DNA of 41,122 nt from Acidobacteriota bacterium (GCA_021781495.1 JAJXWS010000025.1:1-41122); one strand, 5' to 3'; shown: positions 1 through 7,677, counted from the first letter of the stretch. The notes: a model not told the origin generated them from the letters alone. Translations and numbers: made by a program.

Positions 1-189
1 CTTGAGCCGCTGCTACCCGATGGCCCCCTCCGGCAGTCCATGATGGAGGAACTGACCAGGATTCGCGGCCTCCTCAACCCCCACCCTGAAGCTCAGGGCG
101 GCAACAGTGGCGCAATCGACCGGGTGGCGACCATCGCGCTCCAGTTGCTTGCCCAGCCTTCCCCGGTTGCGGAATCCGTGCAATCCTGA
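1..189 (+). CDS. C-terminal end of probable lipid-A-disaccharide synthase (partial)
   Basis: An open frame enters from the left edge in frame 1 and stops with TGA at 187-189, giving 62 residues of a gene that starts outside the window. The visible tail has the pattern of an LpxB C-terminus: a helix starting LEPLLPDG, then RQSMMEELTRIRGLL, a Gly-rich turn, and a last helix containing RVATIALQLL. LpxB joins UDP-diacylglucosamine to lipid X in lipid A synthesis at the inner membrane. The assignment rests on the pattern of this short tail, not on catalytic residues, so another glycosyltransferase end is possible. It lies 109 bp before the next gene on the same strand. Confidence 0.45.
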   Translation, partial: LEPLLPDGPLRQSMMEELTRIRGLLNPHPEAQGGNSGAIDRVATIALQLLAQPSPVAESVQS

Positions 190-298
190 ATCGGATAGAG
201 TGCCGGATGGCTCATCCCTGTCCTTGCGGGCCGGGAGCACGAGCCGGAAGACCAGGCACCGTGAAATAACGACTGCGATGCGTTCGAGAAAGCCCATC

Positions 299-2299
299 AT
301 GAAGACTCAATCCGAACTGCGACAGCTTTTCTCCCGCGGCCTTGGCCTGCTTGCCGTTTCCCTGCTTCTGGCTGCGCCCCTCGCCGCGCAAACCTCCCGC
401 CCGGCGCTCGACATCACCGGCTACGTGATTGACGCCGAGATCGATACGGCCGCGCATCACCTCGCCGCCACGGCCCAGGTGCAGTTCACCGCGCCGGAAA
501 ACGCCGAGCAGGTCAGCTTCGGCTTTCACCCTGCCCTCAAGGTCAGCAAGATCACCGACGATACCGGCAAGGTGCTCACCGGTGAGCGGCTGGCCGACGG
601 CACCATCCGCGTCGCGCCCGCCACCCCCTTCACCAGGGGGCAGGTCTCGCACTGGACCTTTACCTACGACGGCAACATCACCGGCAACGAAGACGGACCC
701 GTCGAGGGCCTCAAGCTCGCCGCCATCCAGGAGCCCATCACCTATCTCCTGTACCCGGCCCGCTGGTTCCCCATGACCGGCTACATGACCGACCGTTTCA
801 CGGCCCAGATCCACATCCGCGTGCCGCAGGGCATGCAGGTCTTCGCCAGCGGCAGCAAAGGCGCCTCCCATCCCGTCACGCTGGCAAACGGCAAGCCCGG
901 TGACCAGTTCGACTTTGACTGGAGCAAGCCCGGCTTTCCCGGCACCGTGATCGCAGGACGCTTCCTCGGCCCCTTCACCGTGGGAGCGGGCAACGTCAAG
1001 GTGTACCTCACCGTCAGCCATCAGTCGCTCGGCAACCAGATCGCGCAAACGGCCTCCCGCCAGTTCGATTTCTTCACCGACAGCTTTGGCGAGCCGGAAA
1101 CCAGCCACCTCAACGTCGTCGAGCTGCCGGATGACACCCTGCCCGTGGCCTGGGCGCCCGAGCTGGCGGCCATCATGGGCTCCCGCATCGGTGACAAGTC
1201 CGGCGTGCGCCTCCTCTCCAACACCATCGCCCGCCAGTGGTGGGGCTCTGAGGTCAGCCCCCGCACCCTCAATGACGCCTGGATCACCAACGGCATGTCC
1301 CGCTACGCCGAGCTCATGTACCTGGAGAACGAGAGCGGCCAGGCCGCCCTCAAGACCGCCCTGCAGGATGTCTCCGCCGGCGCGCTCGCCTATGACACCA
1401 TCCCCCTCTCCAGCGCGTCCCGCCTCGATCCCTTCTCGCCCCAGTTCCAGTCCATGACCCTCGAAAAAGGCGCCATGATCTTCCACATGCTGCGCGGCGA
1501 GCTCGGCGACAAGCCCTTCCTGGCCACCCTCAAGGGCGTCCTCAGCCAGTTCACAGATGCTTCTGTCCGCTCCAGTGACCTGGTCAAGGTGGCCGAAGCT
1601 CAGAGCCAGCAGCAGTTGACCGCCTTCTTCGCCCAGTGGGTCGACGGCACCGGCGCACCCATGTTCAACAACAAATACACCGTCTACCGCCTCGGCAACG
1701 GCAAGGGCTTCCGCACCATCGGCGACATCACGCAGGACCTCGACCTCTTCAGCATGCCGGTGGAGATTCGCGTGGAGACGGATGGCAAGACCGTCCATCA
1801 AAAGATCGATGTCGTCGGCACTGACTCCCAATACATCGTCGATACCTTCGGCCGACCCCGCCGCATCAGCATCGACCCCGGCGACTGGGTCCTCAAGACC
1901 ACCCCCGACCTGCAGGTGCGCATCGCCATCCTCAAGGGCCAGCAGCTCGTAGCCCAGGGTGACCTCACCGGCGCGCTGGCCGAGTACCAGAAGGCCCTCA
2001 AGGCCAATCCGCAAAGCTCCCTCGCCAGCTATCGCATCGGCGAGGTGCTCTTCACCCAGCGCAACTACCAGGCCAGCGTCAACGCCTATCGCGACGCCCT
2101 GCGCGGCGACGACGAGCCCGCCTGGACTGAGGTCTGGAGCCACATCCAGATCGGTAAGATCTTTGATATCACCGGCCAGCGCGATCGCGCCGTCAACGAG
2201 TACCGGCTCGCCATCCAGACCAACGACAATACCCAGGGAGCCATCAACGAGGCTCGCCTCTACCTGCAAAAGCCCTACAAGCGGCCTGACAACCAGTAA
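299..2299 (+). CDS. Secreted M1-peptidase-like protein with C-terminal TPRs, zinc site lost
   Basis: A 666-residue protein. The start at 299 gives a clean signal peptide (MKTQSELRQL, a hydrophobic stretch, then AAPLAAQ); ATG at 278 is an alternative. Residues about 30-230 resemble the N-terminal beta domain of M1 aminopeptidases and about 270-470 the catalytic fold, including a QWWG and a W-x-x-NG motif. The zinc signature is gone: the position of HExxH reads NTIAR (308-312), and the third ligand in WLNEG reads WITNG, with Asn331 exactly 19 residues after the second His position. No GAMEN motif is visible. Residues about 540-650 hold two to three TPR-like helical pairs. It is therefore probably a non-catalytic binding or scaffold protein in the periplasm or outside the cell. 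The M1 relationship is read by eye. Confidence 0.75.
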   Translation: MKTQSELRQLFSRGLGLLAVSLLLAAPLAAQTSRPALDITGYVIDAEIDTAAHHLAATAQVQFTAPENAEQVSFGFHPALKVSKITDDTGKVLTGERLADGTIRVAPATPFTRGQVSHWTFTYDGNITGNEDGPVEGLKLAAIQEPITYLLYPARWFPMTGYMTDRFTAQIHIRVPQGMQVFASGSKGASHPVTLANGKPGDQFDFDWSKPGFPGTVIAGRFLGPFTVGAGNVKVYLTVSHQSLGNQIAQTASRQFDFFTDSFGEPETSHLNVVELPDDTLPVAWAPELAAIMGSRIGDKSGVRLLSNTIARQWWGSEVSPRTLNDAWITNGMSRYAELMYLENESGQAALKTALQDVSAGALAYDTIPLSSASRLDPFSPQFQSMTLEKGAMIFHMLRGELGDKPFLATLKGVLSQFTDASVRSSDLVKVAEAQSQQQLTAFFAQWVDGTGAPMFNNKYTVYRLGNGKGFRTIGDITQDLDLFSMPVEIRVETDGKTVHQKIDVVGTDSQYIVDTFGRPRRISIDPGDWVLKTTPDLQVRIAILKGQQLVAQGDLTGALAEYQKALKANPQSSLASYRIGEVLFTQRNYQASVNAYRDALRGDDEPAWTEVWSHIQIGKIFDITGQRDRAVNEYRLAIQTNDNTQGAINEARLYLQKPYKRPDNQ

Positions 2300-2324
2300 G
2301 CCACGCTCCGGTTGCGCGCAATGC

Positions 2325-2356
2325 AAACGGCCAGCCTCCCCGGCTGGCCGTTTTCC
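2325..2356 (+). terminator. Rho-independent terminator between the M1-like gene and rlpA
   Basis: A perfect 12-bp stem (2325-2336 with 2342-2353) around a 5-base loop, followed by a short T run on the + strand and a short A run on the left. It lies 25 bp after the M1-like gene and between it and the convergent rlpA-like gene, so it may work in both directions. Confidence 0.8.
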
Positions 2357-2386
2357 TTTCTTCAGGATTGTTTCTTGCTGGTCGAG

Positions 2387-2941
2387 CTACTCGACGGGCT
2401 GGGCCTGGGAATGTCCCAGCGAAAGCACCTCAAGACGAACCTTTGCCAAACCATCCTTGGTCATGGCCAACTTCCTGGCCGCCCCATAGGACAGGTCGAT
2501 AATCCGTCCCTTCATCAGCTCTCCGCGATCCGTAATGCGCACCACCACCGAGCGGTGGTTCTCCTCGTCTATTACGCGCACCCGGGTGCCGAAAGGCAGG
2601 GTCGGATGACAAGCTGTCATGGCATACATATCAAACCGCTCACCGCTTGCCGTGCGGCGGCCGTTGAACACCGTTCCGTACCAGGAGGCAATCCCATGCA
2701 GCATTTCCTCCGGCTGCTTGCCAGCCTTGTCTGCTGCCGGGGTCACCGGTGTTGAGCTTGCGGCGGGAGAGGCAACGGGAGAACTCCCCGTCAACCTCGA
2801 CAATGGTGCATTCGCCAGCACGGGCCGGGTGCTCATAGTCAGCACCGCCCCTGTCAGCGCAACGCAGGAAGCACCCACCAACAACCAAAACTGCACGGGC
2901 GCTTTCTCGTTCAGATGCAAGATTTTTCGTCGCATTCGCAT
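2387..2941 (-). CDS. rlpA: RlpA-family septal ring lytic transglycosylase
   Basis: A 184-residue secreted or membrane-anchored protein. Residues about 16-38 are hydrophobic and act as signal or anchor. A Ser/Ala/Pro-rich linker follows, then a double-psi beta-barrel domain at about 81-175 with GIASWYG, FNGRRTASGE, ITDRG and IIDLSYGAA. The three residues important in Pseudomonas RlpA are present with the right spacing: Glu101, Asp104 and His112. RlpA cleaves peptidoglycan strands lacking stem peptides at the division site. The usual C-terminal SPOR domain is missing, so septal targeting must differ. It reads away from the lysozyme gene across a 427-bp gap. Confidence 0.88.
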   Translation of the reverse strand: MRMRRKILHLNEKAPVQFWLLVGASCVALTGAVLTMSTRPVLANAPLSRLTGSSPVASPAASSTPVTPAADKAGKQPEEMLHGIASWYGTVFNGRRTASGERFDMYAMTACHPTLPFGTRVRVIDEENHRSVVVRITDRGELMKGRIIDLSYGAARKLAMTKDGLAKVRLEVLSLGHSQAQPVE

Positions 2942-2998
2942 CCTCTTATTTTACTAGTTCAGCACCTGCATCCTCAAGCATTTACAAGAGATGCAACA

Positions 2999-3017
2999 GG
3001 TTTTTCGCGCAAAAACC
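2999..3017. repeat. Short hairpin upstream of rlpA
   Basis: A perfect 7-bp inverted repeat (GGTTTTT and AAAAACC) separated by CGCGC. It is 58 bp upstream of the rlpA start and could be part of its promoter or leader. Function is unknown. Confidence 0.4.
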
Positions 3018-3070
3018 GGCGGTCTTTGCCATAACAAACTAGTAAGCTATTGCCTGTGTTCAACTTACGA

Positions 3071-3092
3071 TTTGCACCAGATTCAGTGCAAA
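3071..3092. promoter_or_regulatory. Inverted repeat, possible operator
   Basis: Arms TTTGCAC and GTGCAAA are separated by 8 bp, giving a 22-bp dyad of the size bound by dimeric regulators. It lies between two divergent peptidoglycan-hydrolase genes and could control either or both. Only the symmetry is seen; no regulator is identified. Confidence 0.35.
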
Positions 3093-3368
3093 ACTCCGTC
3101 GTTCAAGCCAAGGGGGAGAAATGCATACTGCTTCCATCACCGCTCTCTTGGGGGAAGAGCGAACGCCGTAACAGATAGTCCAACGAGCGTAGCACGAAAA
3201 TTCTGCCGCCGCGCACCAACTTTTGGGTGAGTCCGCCGTTTGCCTTCCCATCCCGGGACAAAATTTTCCTGCCTCCAATTTGCGAATAATTATGTCGCTT
3301 CTTGCTAGCGTGGAAGTTAGGGCAATCCTCCCGCCGCCCCAATCCACCCGAAAGCAGAGGAATGACAC

Positions 3369-3827
3369 ATGCGTTTAAGCGCAGCAGGACTCGCATTGAT
3401 CAAGCAATCTGAAGGCTTCCGCAGCCGCACCTACCTGGACGCCGCCGGCTATCCCACCATCGGCTACGGCCACCGCCTCGTCCACCCCGAGTGTTTTCCC
3501 AACGGCATCAGCGAAGCCCAGGCCGAGGCCATCCTCATCGCCGACGTCTCCCAGGCCGAGCAGGCAGTGCTGCGGCTCGTCCGTATCCCGCTCACCCAGG
3601 GCCAGTTCGACGCGCTGGTCGACTTTGTCTTCAATCTCGGAGAAGCCCGCCTGGCCGGTTCCACCCTGCTCAAAGACTTGAATGCAGGCTACTTCGATCT
3701 CGCCGCCTCGGAGCTCCTGCGCTGGGATCACTCCGGCGACCACGAGCTCGCCGGCCTCAGGACCCGCCGCCAGGCCGAGCTGGCACTCTGGAGCGATACC
3801 CCTCCCAACGGGCAGCGCGCAGCCTAG
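3369..3827 (+). CDS. GH24 phage-type lysozyme
   Basis: A 152-residue lysozyme of the T4/lambdoid endolysin type (GH24) that hydrolyses the MurNAc-GlcNAc bond of peptidoglycan. The catalytic triad pattern is intact: Glu15 in SEGF, Asp24 in YLDAAG and Thr30 in PTIGYGH. The motif FDALVDFVFNLG, typical of the C-terminal lobe, is also present. There is no signal peptide, so like many endolysins it would need another route to the periplasm. No phage genes flank it, which points to a domesticated chromosomal copy. Its stop overlaps the stop of the next, convergent gene. Confidence 0.92.
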   Translation: MRLSAAGLALIKQSEGFRSRTYLDAAGYPTIGYGHRLVHPECFPNGISEAQAEAILIADVSQAEQAVLRLVRIPLTQGQFDALVDFVFNLGEARLAGSTLLKDLNAGYFDLAASELLRWDHSGDHELAGLRTRRQAELALWSDTPPNGQRAA

Positions 3828-4117
3828 CCCTGGCGCTCTTCGCCGAACCCGGCCGAGTGCTGCTCCAGAACCTCAAGCCGCTCTTCCGGCTTCAGATATC
3901 CCTTGCGCCGGAACCAATCCTCCATGGCGGGCTGCAACCGGTCCAAGGGAACGCGAAGACCGGCCTCCAGCAGGCCGTCTCCGGCGGGCAGGGTATCGTC
4001 AAAAACAGCGTCGTTGGTAAAGTTGCGCATGGCAAAGTTGTCAATCCAGCGCACCGGGCAGGCATGGTGCCCGCCCTCCGGGTCAACGCGCTGCACTGAA
4101 AGCCTGCGAACGAACAT
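3824..4117 (-). CDS. Small hypothetical protein, convergent with the lysozyme gene
   Basis: A 97-residue protein of unknown function. Its sequence is balanced in charge and hydrophobicity and has a strong helical end (WFRRKGYLKPEERLEVLEQ), which argues that it is real. A GGAG lies only 2-3 bp before the ATG at 4117. It has no signal peptide and no recognised domain. Its TAG stop and the lysozyme TAG stop share the palindrome CTAG at 3824-3827, so the genes overlap by 4 bp tail to tail. It lies 29 bp downstream of the LolA-like gene on the same strand, so the two could be co-transcribed. Confidence 0.65.
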   Translation of the reverse strand: MFVRRLSVQRVDPEGGHHACPVRWIDNFAMRNFTNDAVFDDTLPAGDGLLEAGLRVPLDRLQPAMEDWFRRKGYLKPEERLEVLEQHSAGFGEERQG

Positions 4118-4146
4118 ATCTCCACTCTAAACGGAACCACCCCGTC

Positions 4147-5034
4147 TTAATGCGCGGGCGGCTGTGCCAGCGTCTCTACCCTGAAGCGCTTGTAGTCGTA
4201 GTCCCGCTCGGTAAAGTGCTGGCGCATGTTCTTCAGCAGCAGCACCCGCGCCTGCACGGTTCCCTCCGCCCCGGTCGGCAGCCACAGACCCTCTGCCACC
4301 GGGGCCTGCTCAAAGCGAAAGCTCGAACCCTTCGCAATGCTGGCAAACAACCCGCCGGCAATCCGGAAGTTGTCGATAAATCTCACCTCAACGTGCGCCA
4401 CCTGCCGGTCGGCCTCGTCCACCCACAGCGTGCCCTGCAGTTTCTTTGAGATGTCCTCGACCAGCCCGTGGGTCTTGGCATCCTTGCGCCCCACAAAATC
4501 GAACACGATCGCCGGCCGCCCCCGGAAGCTCTCTCGCCGCTCGTTCCGCACATCCATAATGTCCAGCAGGCGGCCGATGCTCACCGCCTGGCCTTCCAGC
4601 GGCTGGCCCGGCGCCGTGTTCTGCGCCTTTTCCACCAGCTTCGTCACCCGCTCGGTCTCTTTCTGCTGCTCATGGTCGTCCAGCGGTTTGCCGTTGCGCC
4701 CCACCGTTCGCTCGATCAGGTGGCTGTTGACGAAGAAGTCTTCGTGCTCCTCCGTCTTGGTGGACTTCACCTGCCCGTTCGCATCGATATCCTGCGTCGT
4801 CTCCAGCGAGGTGTAAGTGTAGGACTCGCGTACTTTATCCAGTTGCCGCTGGTGCTCCTGCACCTCGTGCATCAGCTGGCGCACATCCGGCAGCGGAGCG
4901 CCCGGCGCCGTCTGTGCCCACGCCGCGCAGCCTGCCAGCAAGCCCAGCAGAGCGCCGACCATGCCCGCACACCCGCAACCGGTCATCCGGCTTCTTGCCG
5001 CAACAGGCACTCTACGGTCTCCCCTCCAAACCAT
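4147..5034 (-). CDS. Secreted LolA-like / lipoprotein-sorting-type hypothetical protein
   Basis: A 295-residue exported protein. The N-terminus has Arg residues, then a hydrophobic segment ending in LLAGC, which fits a lipobox (LAGC). AWAQ a few residues on would also suit signal peptidase I, so lipoprotein status is open. A shorter start at ATG 4986 is possible. The body (about residues 50-290) alternates beta strands with a helix containing HEVQEHQRQLDKVRESYTY, and has later strands such as GTLWVDEADRQVAHVEVRF. This matches the general style of LolA-like outer-membrane lipoprotein-sorting proteins. The fold assignment is an inference; substrate and partner are unknown. Confidence 0.6.
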   Translation of the reverse strand: MVWRGDRRVPVAARSRMTGCGCAGMVGALLGLLAGCAAWAQTAPGAPLPDVRQLMHEVQEHQRQLDKVRESYTYTSLETTQDIDANGQVKSTKTEEHEDFFVNSHLIERTVGRNGKPLDDHEQQKETERVTKLVEKAQNTAPGQPLEGQAVSIGRLLDIMDVRNERRESFRGRPAIVFDFVGRKDAKTHGLVEDISKKLQGTLWVDEADRQVAHVEVRFIDNFRIAGGLFASIAKGSSFRFEQAPVAEGLWLPTGAEGTVQARVLLLKNMRQHFTERDYDYKRFRVETLAQPPAH

Positions 5035-5080
5035 GCTGACTCCTTTGCACCATCCCGCAGGCTACGTCCTACATTCGTAA

Positions 5081-5113
5081 GTCACTGGAAAATTAGCTCG
5101 TTTCCGCAGTGAC
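5081..5113. promoter_or_regulatory. Imperfect inverted repeat in a divergent promoter region
   Basis: GTCACTGGAAA is matched by TTTCC-GC-AGTGAC after an 8-bp spacer: an 11-bp arm pair with a 2-base bulge. It lies in the 155-bp gap between the divergent LolA-like and four-helix membrane protein genes. It could be an operator or a transcript hairpin. Confidence 0.35.
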
Positions 5114-5189
5114 TCCATGGTATATCTGGGAGACATGGCCCAGAAGGTCGCACGGCCGACGGGCCTGCCGGAGCGAGGAGAAACCAGGC

Positions 5190-5531
5190 ATGTTCCAATT
5201 GGTGATTCAGTGGTTGCTGAGCGCGGTTGCCCTCATGATCGTCTCCCAGATCGTCCCGGGATTTTATGTACAGGGCCTCTGGCCGGCCATGATCGCCGCA
5301 CTGGTCATCGGATTTCTGAACGCGACCTTCGGACTCGTGCTCAAGGTGATCACCTTTCCCTTAACCATCATCACCTTCGGCATCTTCCTTCTTTTCATCA
5401 ACGCCGTCATGATCCTGATGGCGTCCAAGTTTGTGGATGGCTTTTATGTAAGCGGATTCGGACCGGCATTCTGGGGAGGCATCATACTGTCTCTGCTTGG
5501 CCTGCTCATCCGGGCCATCATCAAAAAGTAG
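5190..5531 (+). CDS. Phage-holin-family (PF04020-type) four-helix membrane protein
   Basis: A 113-residue integral membrane protein with four predicted transmembrane segments at about 4-24, 30-50, 54-76 and 88-110. A short QIVPGFYVQG loop and a later KFVDGFYVSGFG loop are typical of the family named phage holin family 4 (PF04020). Most members are ordinary bacterial inner-membrane proteins of unknown function and not holins. The start at 5190 is chosen because GAGGAG sits 9 bp upstream and the sequence becomes membrane-like at once. It converges on the anti-sigma-like gene. Confidence 0.85.
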   Translation: MFQLVIQWLLSAVALMIVSQIVPGFYVQGLWPAMIAALVIGFLNATFGLVLKVITFPLTIITFGIFLLFINAVMILMASKFVDGFYVSGFGPAFWGGIILSLLGLLIRAIIKK

Positions 5532-5538
5532 CGCACTT

Positions 5539-5571
5539 CCACCACCCGGGCATCTCCACCGTGGTGGATGC
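5539..5571. terminator. Possible bidirectional hairpin between convergent genes
   Basis: In the 48-bp gap between convergent genes, CCACCAC (5539-5545) can pair with GTGGTGG (5561-5567), with an alternative fold GCATC/GATGC at 5550-5571. A weak T-rich stretch follows on the + strand. A terminator role is plausible but not strong. Confidence 0.35.
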
Positions 5572-5579
5572 TTTCGTCC

Positions 5580-6116
5580 TTACTTTGACGTCGCAGCTGG
5601 CTCGCTCGGCTGCGCGGCCTGGCTCGCGGACGGCTTTCCCATCGGCTTCCGGTCCTTTGCCGTAGCGGCCGGGCTTTTCTTGTGGGTGCTCGCCTGCCCA
5701 CGCGCCTCCACCGGATGCTTCAGCACCGGTCCCTTCAGCGTCTGAGGGGTACGCACGGCACCCGCCCCGGAGAATCCGCCCGGAGCCACCACCCTCGGCA
5801 TCACCACTCGCTGCGGCTGCTCCGCCGGCTGAACGCGCGAATACACGCCCCAGCTGCCGCCTGCCACTGCCAGCACGATTGCGGCTGCCGCCGCGCCTCG
5901 CGCCACCGTGCTCCGAGCCCAGCTCTCCCCGGAGCTGCCACTCGTCGGCCACGCCAGCACCCGCCCCTTCGGCGGGCCGGCCTTCAGCCTTGCCTTCACG
6001 CGGTCTTCCAGCCCCTCCGGCGCCGCCAGGCTCGCGATATGCCGCAGCGCAGCCTCTGCTTCTTCCACGGCCGAGTTCGTGCGCGGGCCCGGAACACTTG
6101 AGAATGGCGTATTCAT
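5580..6116 (-). CDS. Putative anti-sigma factor (single-pass membrane protein)
   Basis: A 178-residue protein. The cytoplasmic N-terminal part (about 1-60) has a helix EEAEAALRHIASLAAPEGLEDRV, one transmembrane segment lies at about 73-91, and the rest is a Pro/Ala/Lys-rich low-complexity tail. Its ATG overlaps the sigma factor TGA by 4 bp (ATGA), implying translational coupling. Size, single membrane span and this position suggest an anti-sigma factor that holds the sigma factor at the inner membrane. No H-x3-C-x2-C zinc anti-sigma motif is seen, so if the role is right it is a non-ZAS type. Confidence 0.6.
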   Translation of the reverse strand: MNTPFSSVPGPRTNSAVEEAEAALRHIASLAAPEGLEDRVKARLKAGPPKGRVLAWPTSGSSGESWARSTVARGAAAAAIVLAVAGGSWGVYSRVQPAEQPQRVVMPRVVAPGGFSGAGAVRTPQTLKGPVLKHPVEARGQASTHKKSPAATAKDRKPMGKPSASQAAQPSEPAATSK

Positions 6117-6706
6117 CGCAGACTCCTGGAGTATTGGAGCAGTTCGGCCATCAGGTTGCGCGCGCGGAAAAGCCGCGACCGTACGCTCGACTCCGTAATG
6201 CCAAGCACGGCGGCAATCTCCACGCTGGAGAGCTCCTCAAACGCGGACAGCATCATCACCTCGCGCTCCTTGGCGGGCAGCTGCTCCACGCAGGCCAGCA
6301 CATGGACATGGTGTTGCGCCGCCGCGGCTCGTTCCTCCGCGCTCAGTCCCCCGGCCGGCAACACGCGAGCCAGCTCCGTCACGTCATCCGTCTCCGGACG
6401 TGTCTTTGCCCGACGCTTGCGATCCAGAACAATGTTCCACACAATGCGGATCAGCCACACACGCGGATCGCGCACTTCGCCCAGCGAATCGCGATGGCGC
6501 AGCACACGCAGAAATGCCTCCTGCACGGCGTCCTCGGCGTCAGCTGTGTTGCGAAGAACAGAGAAAGCGACCCGGTAGAGCGTCGCGGCGTACTCATCCA
6601 CCAGCGCCGCAAGCGCTGCCTCTTCTGCGTGCTCGCGGATACCCTCACGCACGGTGAAGTGGGCCATCTCCATCCAACCCGGGAATATCGTCTGGCTGGC
6701 GCTCAT
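6113..6706 (-). CDS. ECF-family RNA polymerase sigma factor
   Basis: A 197-residue sigma-70 family extracytoplasmic-function sigma factor. Region 2 (about 35-105) contains LYRVAFSVLRNTADAEDAVQEAFLRVLR and a WLIRIVWNIVLDRKRR segment matching 2.2-2.4. Region 4 (about 140-190) contains LPAKEREVMMLSAFEELSSVEIAA followed by the recognition helix ITESSVRSRLFRAR. The start is uncertain: ATG at 6706, 6673 and 6667 are all in frame, none with an ideally spaced ribosome site. It is the first gene of a two-gene unit with the putative anti-sigma factor. Target promoters cannot be read from the window. Confidence 0.92.
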   Translation of the reverse strand: MSASQTIFPGWMEMAHFTVREGIREHAEEAALAALVDEYAATLYRVAFSVLRNTADAEDAVQEAFLRVLRHRDSLGEVRDPRVWLIRIVWNIVLDRKRRAKTRPETDDVTELARVLPAGGLSAEERAAAAQHHVHVLACVEQLPAKEREVMMLSAFEELSSVEIAAVLGITESSVRSRLFRARNLMAELLQYSRSLR

Positions 6707-6720
6707 ACCTTACCAGACGC

Positions 6721-6770
6721 AAAGCCCCGGCAGACTGCTCATCGTGTTCGACGAGGTCTGCCGGGGGTGT
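6721..6770 (-). terminator. Hairpin after the TPR gene
   Basis: CCCCGGCAGAC (6725-6735) pairs perfectly with GTCTGCCGGGG (6756-6766) around a 20-base loop. On the minus strand the stem is followed by CTTT. It lies after the TPR gene (stop at 6795) and just before the sigma gene, so it probably separates their transcripts. The long loop and short T run lower confidence. Confidence 0.5.
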
Positions 6771-6794
6771 CAGTCTTCGGGGCTCGCAGGCGGC

Positions 6795-7502
6795 TTATTG
6801 GCCTGTGCCCAGCTTCTGCGCGGCAATCGCGCCAGCGGCGCCCTGCTTGTCCGCGTCCTTCACCTTGGCCCACAGCGCGCGCGCCTGGTCCGGCTTGCCG
6901 GTTGCCGCGTACAGATCAGCAAGGTCAAGCTGGGCCACGCTGGCGGTCACCGTCTTGGAGGGCTTGGCGACAATCGCGTTGTACAGATCGACGGCCTGCG
7001 CGCTGCGCCCCGTCTGCTGGTAGAGCCCCGCAAGGGCCAGCTTGGCCAGGTTCGCAAGGTCGTGATTCCAGCTATCCGCGGCGGTCTTCAGCTCCGTCTC
7101 TGCCGGGCCGTTCTGTCCCAGTTCCTCATAGGTCACGCCGGCAAAGTAGTGCGCCTTGGAGCTCTGCGGCATGGACCCGTACTGATCGGCCACCGCCAGA
7201 AACTTCTGGTTCGCGGCCTTGGCCCGGTCCTGCGATGTGGCGTACACACCATCCATCGCCGGAGCGCCCGGCTCGGCCAGCGGGGCCGTGTAAACATCCA
7301 GCGCCGCGCCCAGCGCCGCATCGGCGGAAGAGGAGCGGACGTTCCAGAAAATCAGCACGCTCACCCCCACCACCACAACAACCGCAATCGAAACTGCCCA
7401 GCGCACAACTCCCGCGCGGTGGCCGCTCAGCCAATTCACACTCGTGGCCGTGGCTTCAGCAAATTTGTCCTTCTTCAGGGCGTGACGTGTTTGTGTATCC
7501 AC
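6795..7502 (-). CDS. Membrane-anchored TPR protein (YfgM-like)
   Basis: A 235-residue protein. A basic cytoplasmic start (MDTQTRHALKKDKF) is followed by one transmembrane segment at about 32-53 and a periplasmic helical domain. TPR-like repeats run from about 110 to 225, with motifs such as AHYFAGVTYEELGQ, AKLALAGLYQQTGR and LDLADLYAATGKPDQAR. The layout resembles YfgM/PpiD-type tetratricopeptide proteins that act as periplasmic chaperone partners at the Sec translocon; this role is by analogy only. The start is GTG at 7502, with AGGA about 7-9 bp upstream. Confidence 0.75.
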   Translation of the reverse strand: MDTQTRHALKKDKFAEATATSVNWLSGHRAGVVRWAVSIAVVVVVGVSVLIFWNVRSSSADAALGAALDVYTAPLAEPGAPAMDGVYATSQDRAKAANQKFLAVADQYGSMPQSSKAHYFAGVTYEELGQNGPAETELKTAADSWNHDLANLAKLALAGLYQQTGRSAQAVDLYNAIVAKPSKTVTASVAQLDLADLYAATGKPDQARALWAKVKDADKQGAAGAIAAQKLGTGQ

Positions 7503-7677
7503 TGGATTTCCTAGTCCTTCGTCGAGAGACTTGCAGGCGGGTCCTTACAGGCGGGGGCACAACGACTGCAACCCAATTAGTCTACCAGCGCGCGATTGCG
7601 AGCGTCCACCAGCCCCGCCCCGCATTACTTTCGCCCCTGCGCTTGCCGTCCTCGGGCCGGGACGTTACGCTAAAAGC

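Larger units (their letters stand above)
2942..3368. promoter_or_regulatory. Divergent intergenic region rlpA / lysozyme
   Basis: This 427-bp gap has no convincing gene; its short frames lack coding character. It is more AT-rich than its surroundings and must hold the promoters of both divergent genes. It contains two inverted repeats, listed separately at 2999-3017 and 3071-3092. An AT-rich stretch around 3278-3295 could be the lysozyme promoter, but no good -35/-10 pair can be fixed by eye. Confidence 0.5.

Noticed and set aside
212..2326. A 704-residue open frame on the minus strand
   Set aside because: It is antisense to the M1-like gene, which has a signal peptide and recognisable fold. 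The antisense translation is Gly/Ala/Val/Asp-rich without domains, a normal effect of high GC codon use.
3369..5531. A phage lysis cassette made of lysozyme and holin-family genes
   Set aside because: The two genes are 1.4 kb apart, separated by two opposite-strand genes, and the PF04020-type protein is usually a bacterial membrane protein, not a holin. No other phage gene is present.
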